This document shows, one piece after another, positions 26,301 to 38,300 of a DNA stretch of 60,000 nucleotides. Both the position numbers and the translations under genes were made by a program. The DNA is taken from NCBI GenBank assembly GCA_903813345.2, contig CAIIXF020000009.1, positions 250,001 to 310,000 on the forward strand, in the 5' to 3' direction. The notes below the pieces were generated by a model. That model made no database searches, was not told the DNA's origin, and saw only the letters and a program-made list of their open reading frames with translations. The DNA comes from Owenia fusiformis (lineage: Eukaryota > Annelida > Polychaeta > Sabellida > Oweniidae). Each line of letters opens with the position of its first letter. Within the stretch, counting starts at the first letter, position 1.

Positions 26301-29300
26301 ATCAAAAATTTTACATTTAAAATTCGGTTACAATATATTCTGAAAAAATTGTGGTTATTCACCATGTTGTTGTAAAGTTATTAATTATTTCGAACCTCCT
26401 ACTTTTGTCATGTGTGGGGGGGGGGTATAAATATTGATATTACGTTAAACGCTTTAAACGTTTGCTTAATCATTGCCAAACTGTGGTGAGGATTACAAAA
26501 TAGGATGTAACTCACATGGTCTCCAAAATTTTACCTCCATACCGCAGTTTAAGGGTTAGCCCATAACCTATTACCTTTGATATACCGCATGAAACATCTG
26601 TACTAAAAAAATTGTTTTTAATGTTTAAATTAAATGTTTTTATAGAGAAGTTGGGGATTCTCATGGAACCAGACATGCTGCTTACAAAAAGCCATGCAAT
26701 TTAGTGTGCATGATTCAAGAGATTTACAAATTAGAGTACAACGAACAAGAGAAAATGAAAGACGAAAAGAGGAAGACAACCGGCGTAAAAACGAAGATGA
26801 ATGGCGAGACGCATATGATGACGTATGTAAATGTTATGCAATAGTATTAACTTATTTGGCAAACTGTCAATCGGGACTCAACAAAACTGCGTTTTGTATA
26901 CAGATTAAGTAAACGAGGGTAAAAACTGGTCTAAGAGTTGAATATATCTTTAGCGCGCCACAATTAGACTGTGCAATAAATGTTTGTTTAAAGATGCATT
27001 ATGCCTTAGGTGTTTCCCCCAGACAATTAATGGTGTCCTATTGTTATTGCTCATATAATATCTCACATGCCGTGGCTTTATCTTGAGAATAACTTTTGAG
27101 TATACTATTGCCGATCGGAAATAATAAACAGAACAACCAAACTCAGAATTAAAAACAATCGATTCCTCGGCTAGCGAGGAGAATCCCCATTGAGTCACAC
27201 AAGCGCCTTGAACCAGGCAGCCAATCAGGTTTATGATAAACAAATTAAACGACCAATCAGATAACAGGACTTTCCCGGTTTATTCAAACTTAATATTGAA
27301 TTAATTTCTTCGAAAATAATTAGATCGACCAGCACAATCGCAAAATTAACACTGAAAGAGGGGGATTTGGGACTTTTTCTTTGGTAAGTAGATGGAAATA
27401 TATGTTGTGAAACTCAATGCAAAAAAGTCCAAAGGGATCCTGGGACATAGAGCTTCTTTAATAAGGGCAAATTTACGATAATTGATATTTTTGAAAACAT
27501 TGCTTATTGTTTCTTTAAAATAGCCGAAGAGTGATTTTCTCGACAAAATCAACTTTTGCTATGGAAACTCGGACAACATAACAAAAAATTATGCATCAAG
27601 CCCATCGATAATGTCTTACAGTTAATAAAATATGTTTTTGACCATCTCTCAAAAGGGCTCGTTTGATATGTCGTTCTCATTAAAAACGACACGTTTTATA
27701 ATGTCCATATGTTTTGTATCCTCCAACACATGCTCAACATATATCAATTTACAACAAATTCGATACAATTGAAAAATTATATAACAATCATTTAAACAAT
27801 ACATTGGATTAGTCTCATTTCTGAAAATAATTCTTTGAAATCGAATATTTGCATTGAAAAAATCTTAAGAGTTTGGAGGATTAGACAGCAAAACCTAAAT
27901 CCACCACAAGAAACAATATCTTGTCTGATGTTTTCATTGTCTGACTTCTAAGAGGTAACCCTTAAGGGCGCTTTCTGGCGAAATCTTTAAACAAATGATG
28001 CATTAGCAATGTCAATTTAACCAATGTGTTGGAGGATACAAAATATTAGACAAATAGTATATGCAGAGAAAAAGTATTTCATTGTATTGGTAATACACAT
28101 CTATCATCACCCTTATAAGAACTGATGTCAAACATGATTTTGATGTAGTTAGATAAAAAAAACATGTAACCTTTATCCCGGGGCGCGGCTCTGATCAGAA
28201 ATGGAATGTTTTGATTTCCATTCTGATGCTGGTCTTAAGTTGTCCTAGGTCTCTTAGCTTGGGTTTGGCTTAAAAATGGTCCTTTAAATAGCCTCAGAAA
28301 AAAAGTATAGGTCATCAAATATGGTGAATAGGGAGGCCCTCACAATGTCTTATATCCCCCTTATACAGAGAGGTCAGATTTTAGTGTGGCTTTTGTGTGT
28401 ATCAATTTGAGACCACTGTGTTTTTATTTGGATATCATTTGGTCTCCAGACTAGCCTGCCTAACTCTGGAAGGTAACTTGTGAATCATTTGCCAATAATT
28501 GACCTAATTATCAGTGTTTGTTCTGCCATCGTCATTCTCAAACATCTTTCTCTGTGGCTATTTGAAGGAGTGTTTTAACCCTAGAAGCCCTAAGGTAAAA
28601 ACACGAACACATAAGGGGGAAGGGGGGTCAAAAGGGTACCCCCTTGTAACTTTTTTATTAGTGAAGCTAGGTATTCAAACTTTTTTCCACATATACTTCA
28701 TTCGATTATCTACAACGTGGTGCAAAAACTTTAACAACTACGATGATGTAAAATTGCGTAATTATATTCTTAAGACAACACATATGGTAGAATTAATGTT
28801 AGCTTTTACTGATTTTGTCTATTGGAGCTGATCCCTTAGCAAAAGCGCATGGGTTTTTTCCATGCAAAGCACATGCAAAGTCCATGCAATCAGAAAAAAT
28901 CCATGCGAGTCCATGCAATTCGCTTGGAAAGAGAAGGCTGAACAGAAAACCCATGCACTTATCCATGCAATGCCCATGCAAAGTCCATGCGAATGAAACT
29001 TTAAAAATTCCCCAAAATATATTTCCATGCAATCACCATGCAATTCACATGCAGCATGCAACTACCATGCAAAGTCCATGCAACTGTTTTATTATAGAAA
29101 ACTAAAATCCATGCAAGCACCATGCCATTTTGCATGTATGCGCATGGACTACTGAAATCCATGCAAGAACCATGCAATATCAGACTGAATCCTAATTCCA
29201 AAACGAGGCTCATGCAGCCTCTCTTTCAATCAAAGCTGGCTTAGCCATTTTGGTTTTGGTAAGTCTTCACAAAATCCTATAACATCGGCCCTGATGCAGT

Positions 29301-32300
29301 TTTACTTTATTTGATTTTGATGTCAACTTTACCATTAGGTATTAGTTGTGCATTTGTTCCAGGTTCATCATCATTGTTCATTTAGTTATCCATTTTCTTA
29401 AGTTTTAAATTTCTTTTCAATATATCCATTGAATCTTTCTACCTTTTGTGCTTTGCCTGTTTGTTTTGATCTTTTCACCTAGAATTCATTCTAATCTGAA
29501 TCATGATGGCATTATATCCTGGGCTGTAATTCAATATGGGTCAGTTTATTTGTATAGGTTTTACATAGGACATATACATTCATTAACTCCTTGGAGGCTG
29601 GAGAAAATAAAAAAGTTATTTGTAAAAGAATCTAGAAGCAAGAGAAGGAAGCAAGGCCCAATAAATTATATAGACCCATATTTTATGGGTTTTTTTCTTG
29701 AAAAAATTGAATATTATGCAAAAGAGTGTCAGGAAAATCCCCATGGCGATTTACAGGATTTAAAGGCAGAATCTAAAGGGGGTGACAAAATTACAAGCAA
29801 CATGTATAATTGACCTACCAATCTATTCCTTACAATATCAAATACAATATCTCCCAAAAGATTCACAATATGTTATGAATTGGTGAAGTTATTAATGATT
29901 CAAAGTGCAAAAATGAGTGAAAAATGTTTAAATTCTCCCAAATAATAAGAATGGTAACCATTCTAAAAGAAAAATAATACATTATTGTAAAAATCTTTAG
30001 TTTTCCTGGAATAAAGTATGCACTTTTGTGATTTTTAGAAAATAGACATGACAAGGAATGACATGAGCCAAAAATATTCTAAAATTGAAACAATTTTTTG
30101 TTTAGCCTGCTCGCTATATCTGATTCTCTCTTTAACATGGGATTTTTGTTTTTGTAATTTTTTGCAATTCGTTATGCTTTGGACCCCCTATATCTTCATT
30201 AATATTATTCTCTGATCACAGTGCTTCAAAATTCAGAATATCTTTGCATTCTCTCCCCCTGCGATAAGCAGCTAGCATTTCGCCAATTAAGCATTAGGTG
30301 AACTATGTGAACTAACTGTAAATTAAGTTTAAAATCTGACCAATCAGAATGTGCTCTTGATGTAAATTGGATGTATCCTAAAGTGTAAACTGAGTGTAAA
30401 CTTAGGTGTAAACTTAGGTGTAAATTAGCTCATTTGCATGTGAAATTGGTCACCTATTTACTGGGTGTAAAGTAAGTGTAAACTGAGTGTAAACTTAAGT
30501 GAAAACTAAGTGCGAACTGGATGTAAAGTAGATGTAAACTTAAGTGTAAAGTGGGTGTATACTAAGGTGTAAACTGAGTGTAAATTAAAGTGTAAATTAG
30601 CTCATTTGCATATGAAATTGGTGGTGACATTTGTCAGCTTAAATGCCTTATTATAAATGTTGCATTTAGAAGACTTCTGATCACATGGCATCCTTGACCT
30701 AATGTGCAGCAGAGGAAGCAGTACTATTATTAACTCTCACAATCTAAAACAGGTGCTCCTTGATTGATTGACATTGTCAGTAAGGTTGATACTAGTAAAC
30801 GAATTGTATATTACGGGCAGAACAGCAGATGCATGGATGTAGCATGAACCATACAAGTCCATGCAAAATTGCATGTGGATTGCATGGTTTTCGTTAAAAC
30901 CCATGCAGATGCATTCGATTTTGCATGTGGATTAACGTGCTTTGCATGGATTTGAATGGGTGCCGCATGGACTTTGCATGGATTTGAATGGATTTTGCAT
31001 GGACTTTGCATGGATTTGAATGGATGTTGCATGGATCATGCGAGTCCATGCAATATTGCATGTGGATTGCATGGTTTTCATATAAATCCATGCAGATGCA
31101 TGCAATTTTGCATGGACATTGCATGGAACTTATTAACAATATTTCTCGCAGCCTGCATGGACTTTGCATGTGGATTAACGTGCTTTGCATGGATTTGAAT
31201 GGATGTCGCATGGACTTTGCATGGATTTGAATGGATGTTGCATGGACTTTGCATGGATTTGAATGGATGTTGCATGGTTTTTTTAAATGAGTTAAAATTC
31301 TGCTGCATGTGTTTTGCATGGGTATTGCATGGAAAAATCGCATGGACTTTGCATGGACTTTGCATGCATGCGGTTTTGCTAAGGGATGACTACATCATAA
31401 TACATAAATAACAAATAAGTAAAGCTAGGATGTTCAAACTTTCCCAAAATATACTTCATTCAATTATCTACAACTTCAATTGTAACAACTATGATGATGG
31501 AAGATTGTGTAATCTTATTCTAGAAAAATGTTGACATGGGGTCCCTATTAATAATTTTTCGAATTGTTTGATTGATATTTTTTATCATTATGGGTACTTC
31601 ACTTGAAAGAAAACATATTGTTTTAAAAAAACTACTGTATTTATGCCCAGAAAGTACTCGTGATTAAAGATATGACTATCTAAAATCACTTGACATACTG
31701 CACATGGAGCTTCAAGTCTCGAATTAAACCGGGAGTACAGTATTAATGTTGTCTTTAAAGGTAGAATTTAAAGAATACAATAACTAGCCCGAAATATTTC
31801 AAAAATTGAAACAATTCTGTCAAGAATGCTGGGAGAATTCCTCAATACCACTTTGCTAGCTCTTACACAACTTTAAACTAGCAAATTATACCTTTAGCCA
31901 GAGACATATAAAACATTTTATATGTCTCTGCTTTAGCGTAATTTTGAAATCTGACAATTGAGATATAGCAAATAAAATGAAATGTCTTCCAATATAAAAA
32001 CAGCTATGGCTACCAAAATCATAAGATAGTGCATCTTTAAACTATAGTATACGTAAGTTATTGTAATCAATTTGAATTGCAGGTCTTGTCAAATATTGTA
32101 TGCACACATGAGGCCAGACTAAATGCGTTGATGTCCAAACTAAAGGCTCAGGTCCATCTAAAGCAGACAAATGAAGATGAGAGACGCAAAGAAGAACGTT
32201 TATTAGAAGAAGAGGAAGAGAAAATAAGGGATGAAGAACGTAATTTCCAAAATTTGCAAACAGGCATTCAGGTTATACACAATTTATACCAGTATTATGT

Positions 32301-35300
32301 AAAGCAAAAACAATTAATTGTATTTCAAAAGTCTACTTTAATGTATAAAATTTATATTCCGGCAAGTAGACAGGGGTTGGCCGAAAATTCTCCAAAATTA
32401 TGCAGTTTTCACTATTCTCAGCAAGTGACCCAATGGAAAAAAAAGTGAACCCCCTATGGCAAATCCTGACTACGGACCTGATATTTTTTCTTTATGATAA
32501 CAGGGTAGTTGGAGACGCTCGTGTGGTGCAGTTTTCTGCTTTCGTCAAAACATCTCAAAAGATTTGGAGAGAAGATCAAAGGAAAATAGAATACGAAAAG
32601 AAGAACATTTAAATCGGGAGAAAGCAATAATTAGAGAGGAAGAAGAAAGGAAGGCTACATATACGGATGTGAGTTCAAGCAAATAGCTTAGAAATGTCAA
32701 TATACATGTATCTGATCATTTAATAAGCAAAATGTTCTCATTCTTTTGAAATGTCAGTTTTTGTGTTTGCCATTTGCCATTAAATGTGTTTACTTTATAC
32801 TGGATGCATGGCTTATCGCATTTCACACGTACAATACAGGGTGGTCCCAAAATTATATGGCATTAGCAGACATGCCTGGTTTATGCAGGTGTTCTCGATG
32901 CTCCAAGGTTCTCGATGACTGCTGCAAAGTGAATGTAATTAGTTGTTGAATTGTTGATTTTCCAGCATATCTAGGGTGTTTCGAATTTCTAATGCATTTT
33001 AAGTTATTTTCAGGAAAACACATTTTTCCTTTTTTATCAGGTGGCAGTTGAAGTTGCTCAAAACTCTTTTATCATATTCCTTAAAATAATTAAACAAGAA
33101 CACAAATGTGTACAAAATGTCCTCACCAATGGGTGATCCCATCAAATGGTTATCCTTAAAATGAGTAGACAAGACTTTACTGACACAATTTGAGGACGAA
33201 AAATCCAAAATGGCTGCTTTAAAATTTACCCAGAATCCCCAAAAATTAGTTAGTTCTAGATTTTCATACTAAGAACCACCCCTGAAAATTTGAAATTGAT
33301 CCGTCAAACAGTTAACCAGAAAACATGTAAACAAGATTTTACAGACAAGATTTTAGAATGGAAAATCCAAAATGGCTGCCTTGACATTTACCTTACTTTT
33401 GACCTTTGACCTTTGGTGGACTTTCAGTGACCATCGAAAGGTAAAAAAATTTGATTTTTCAATTACTGTTTTTATTCAAATTTAGGTTCATTTAATCACG
33501 AAAGACCTACTGAGGTCTAACAAAGTAAAATTTGCAAGGTCAAAGGTCATCAAAATAAATCACAAACTGTATTTTCTAAGTTTCTCAAAATTGGTGGATA
33601 CAAATCTGTATCTCATACTTAAGTGGGTTTGGGGTAGATATCACCTGGGAATATATATCATATCTGAGGAGCGGGCAGGATATATTGTATACGTCCCGCT
33701 CCAGGCCAAATGCGGGCAGATATAATATATCCATCCCGCTCCCGGGAATTTTTCAAAAGTTTAAAAAAGTTTAAAAATCAAAAATTTTGAAAAGTTTTAA
33801 ATTTTAAAGTTTAAGTTTTTTAAAAGTTTAAATGTTACAATTTCATCGTATTGAACAAAAAGAATATAACGAAAATGTTAAATATAAATTGTGCTTTTAC
33901 TATAGGCCTATCTTGTCATTTGAAAAGGTGGAAAAGGTATATCTACCCTAAACCCACTCAAGTATGAGATACACAAGTTATGTACGGTCGGTTTTGGATA
34001 TAGGGTATATCCCTCGGGAAATATTTACATCTCCCCTTGGTCCATTCGGTCCCTTGGGGAGATATAAATATATCCCTCAGGATATACCCTATATCCAAAA
34101 CCTCCCAGTACATAACCCTTATATATTTTGGATGAAAGTCAGGATATATGTTCCTCTAACACATATTAGCATTTGATTATAAATAAAAATCTTGCACAGG
34201 TCAAATTTCGAAACTTTTCAAGTCTAAATTTCAATTTGCTTCAAATTGACCAAATGTTTTTTTTAAAGATAATCTACAAGATTTTAGAAACTCAAATGTG
34301 ACCTTACTTTTGACATTTGACCTTTGGATGACATTCAGTGACCTTAGAAACATAAAAATGATTTTTCCAATTGTTTTTTCATTCAAAGGATTGGTATCGA
34401 TATGGAGGACTGAATTCAACAATGTTTTTCTCTTAAACCAATCATTGAAAACATTCTGTAAAAACACGGTATTTTATGTAATGTTGACTGATTGACAACA
34501 ACTTAATGCGAAAATTATTTAGAAATATTTTATATGACTGTTTTTGTTAACATTTTTTGTTTCTTTAGTGCAATTGTTTTTGCTCCTTTCTACCAATTCT
34601 TCAGAATGAAATTAAATGTCTTTCCGAACCTTGTTGGAACAAAATAGCATATACAATATGTTTTAAGACCTCTCAATATTATAGTTATACAAAGGAGTTT
34701 TTATTTGATTTTAAAAAGGTATTCAAAAAATTAAAACAAAATCCCCCCAAAACATCAAGATAAAAATCAAGATAAACCTTTTATTTCATTAACAAGATAC
34801 ATTTTTAAAATCAACCAAAATTTCCTTTGCACAATTACAATATTGAGAGACCTAAACAGGTTGTGTTTATGTCGTTTTGTTCCAACGATGTTCGGAAAGA
34901 TTTTTCATTTCACTCTGGAAACATGATACCAAGAACAAAACAAGTGTTTGATGTGTTTTCTCAAACAATATAGATGAAAGTATATATATTTATTTCAAAT
35001 TATATTGTTACCATTCAAAAGATGACCATGAGATTAACGATGTGTTAAATTTTTAGATTTTTTTTATTACTTGTTGAAAAGAAACATGTGTTCAAAAAGT
35101 TCTTCATATCAATACCACTCCTTTATGTTCATTTAATCACAAAAGACCTACTGAGGTCTAAAAAAGTAAAATTTGCAAGGTTAAAGGTCAAGGTCATCGA
35201 ACTAAATTCCAAACTGTATTTTCTAAGTTTCTCAAAATTGGTGGCTACAAATCTATATTTTTGGATGAAACTCGAAATATATGTTCCTCTGAAGGTTCTA

Positions 35301-38300
35301 CACGTATTAGCATTTGATTATCCATAAAAATGTTGCACCAGTTTTGAGATATTAGAGCTCGAATTTCAAAGCTTTTCAAGAACAAATTTCAACTTGGTTT
35401 AATTTTAACAAAGCTTTTTTTAACACACAAGTTTCTTTGAATTCTAACATGACCTTAGGCTTGAGATTTGACCTTTTGCTGAACTTAAAATTGTCAAAAA
35501 TGCCTACGGGGCCTCCTTCTCCTTCCTCAATTCTAGTTTTCTTTAATTTGATACCAATTTCATAAAAATTGCTATGCATAAAAACATTTTCTGTTATCAA
35601 CACCATATTTTTGTGATTACTATGGAAACGGGCGTTTTAGACATATTTTGCCCACTTTTCGTAATAACTAACAAGCAAATATCAAGGCTGGGCACTATAC
35701 GCTTTCAAACGGTACCAAGTTCATTCATAATTATCATTCACATAGTTCATCACCGTACTAAAATAAATATGCTCATTTATCTAAAAATATGCAAAATAAT
35801 GCAATTATGACGTCACAATCAATATTTAGATCAGTAACGGGTCTTGTATATCAACCTCTTTCTATCTCTAGATTGTAGGCGCTTATGCGTAATCTAGTGA
35901 GATGTTTTGCATTTAAAAGGGTCATTTCTGAATGGTGGTGTTCAAGTCCAAAGTGCGATTTTACTTTTCAGCGATCCTATGCAAATCGTAATCAAACTTT
36001 CATAAATTATTTGTAGCATGTGTACGAGACTTTCCGCGAAGATACCCCCTCAAGAGCCAATACCGGTGAAGGCACCCACACAAACTGTATATAAAATTAA
36101 AGCTCATTTAATTCTGGATAAATGCCAAAAGTTTCAAACTTCTACTCACAATGTTTGCAATACTCTGGCCTGGTGATAAATAGTCTGTATGCCAACTTGG
36201 GCAGCTTTGAAAGTTGGCTTGGGGATGATAACAGCAGATTTTGGAATATGTCAGTTTTTGTCTCCATTGACCTCAACCTTCTTGATATTCTTTAATAGAG
36301 TTGCATGAGAGTTACTGTTCACTGGGGATTCAGATTCAATTGGTTTTTCCGTGTTATCCATAACGATTGATCCAAGATTTTTGGCAGGATTACAAACTGG
36401 ACTGTTGCTTGGGTACTCATCAACTCCAAAAAAGTCAATCTTTTAAGACTCTAAAAGTTCCTGAGTTTGACATGCCTTAAAACATTTGTTATGTAGTAGA
36501 GTTGTCGTAGATGGGTCAACAACAGTATCACATTGCTCCTGAGAATTGTGTCCCTAGATTATTCCCATGTCCATGACAGTCCTTCTTCTTTAATGACCCA
36601 TAGCGGGCGCTTCGTTGTGAAAAGAAGGAAAAGACCAATGCAGACAGGTCTGGCCATTTTATCCTGTGTAATCATATCTTCCACATCCTTTCTTCTGTAT
36701 GTCCAGATGATTAGGTTTCCTAACAGTATATATATAAAACTCATATGATAGCATGACTTGCAGAAAATCTTCCTCATCCCAATCAAGAAGGAAGTTAATA
36801 AACCATATTCTGTCCTCCTTTTGCTGCTCTGTTAACATGTTTTGAAGGGTTTAGCATGCGACGATATGGAACAGCTTAAGTCCTTTCCTTATCCAATATT
36901 GATGTACCCATTTGTGATAAATAGCCTTTCCCAGAAGTCTTTTGATGTCCTTTGCTACCTGCCTACATCTCTTTCTTTTCTTGACCTTTGAAGCTTGTTA
37001 GCAACTCATTCCTTATTTTTAAACGCTGCACCACCATCCCTTGCTTCACAGTATGTAATGCATTGGATTCGGGCCAATCATTTGTTTCTGATCATCATCC
37101 TAAAGTTGGTATGCCATGTTGACTTTTTGACTAAGAATGACTGAACTAGCATAAAAGGGACATGTAAGGGGTACATGGGAGGAATGCTAGAAACAATGTC
37201 TAGCCAATGTCAAGTAGAGGTAATTTGATCGAGAATTAAATGAGATTTAATTTGATATATAGTTTGTCTAGGTACCTTGCCAGGTTTTGACTGTGGAGTG
37301 GGGTCACAGCGCAAATTGACACCCTGTATATGGTGTCTCTGATTTAATATTGACATAAACAAAATACTGCATGTGTATCTCTAACATTCACGAGCATTAG
37401 TCTACTAACAAGGAAATCTGATCTTAAAAATAGATTTCAAATAGTGGAAGGACCAGGGGGTCACGAATATTTGACCAGATTTATTGTTCAAAAGGTAGGG
37501 AGATTGAAACATTTATTTGGCACCAGGGTAAGGAATAAGACAGGCCAGATTTTTTTGTCAAATTCCCAAGCCATGCCCGGGTGGGAGGGGGGGGGGGGGT
37601 CTTACGCAAACTTTTGAATGGTGCATAACACCTAGGTATTTTCATTTTTCAAACTCCAGAGGGCTGAAAATCATTGATCCTATTCGCTTTTGAGTAATAT
37701 AAATGCTGTTTTAAAAAGGTTTTATGAATGCAATAATGTGTCATACTATGTAAATGGTACATATTCCTTAATTCCTAGAATTCTTTCTTTGAGGAATTCC
37801 CCATAGAAATCCAATGGTACTGTTCTAAGCAGATTTTGAGATGACGTGAAAGTAATTTTTTAATACACACCTTTTTTGGTTGCAATATATTTTGAGAAGT
37901 TTGAACAGAGAATACTGATGGATCATAATCTACCTACATGGTGTAGATATTAAAATGTTAGTCTGAATTTATCTATGTGTATTTATACAGGGTATTTCTT
38001 ATAGATGCAACCCCCATACACTTATGCAGTTTTGTCACCCAATCATGTTATTTATCATTTAGTTCCTTATGGAAATTGACGTAAGATTGCAAAGTTTAAG
38101 AATCCATTGGTGTCCCTGACAAAAGATACAAAGTATTAAAAGCCATTTTGAGGGAAATGTATGGCCTTTCGAGGGCAATTTAAAACTATTGCAGATTTCT
38201 AGCAGTTGTATTGGAGATTTATAGCAGTTGTCAGAAGCAGAGTTCAGTACACACACGTGTGTGACAGTTATGCACAAAGAAATAAATATAGGCCAGGATT

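Larger units (their letters stand above)
33385..35510. repeat. Tandem 410-bp repeat, two full copies and a partial one, with nested insertions
   Basis: Both copies carry TTACTTTTGACCTTTGACC, TTCATTTAATCACGAAAGAC, CAAACTGTATTTTCTAAG, TTGGATGAAA and TATGTTCCTCT in the same order. Copy 1 (33385 to about 34300) is broken by two MITEs (33608-33972 and 33977-34116). Copy 2 (about 34300-35447) is broken by the element 34388-35121. Each copy lacks the insertions of the other, so the copies give empty sites for each other. A third partial copy runs to about 35510. Non-coding. Confidence 0.75.

Noticed and set aside
29448-29813. 121-codon open frame inside the GCATGGA element
   Set aside because: A possible relic, but no motif recognised, no splice context and no related sequence in the window.
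30894-31343. Minus-strand open frame of 149 codons rich in H-A-K-S-M-Q
   Set aside because: It follows from the 11-bp GCATGGACTTT array read in one frame. Overlapping frames on both strands give the same kind of repeat protein.
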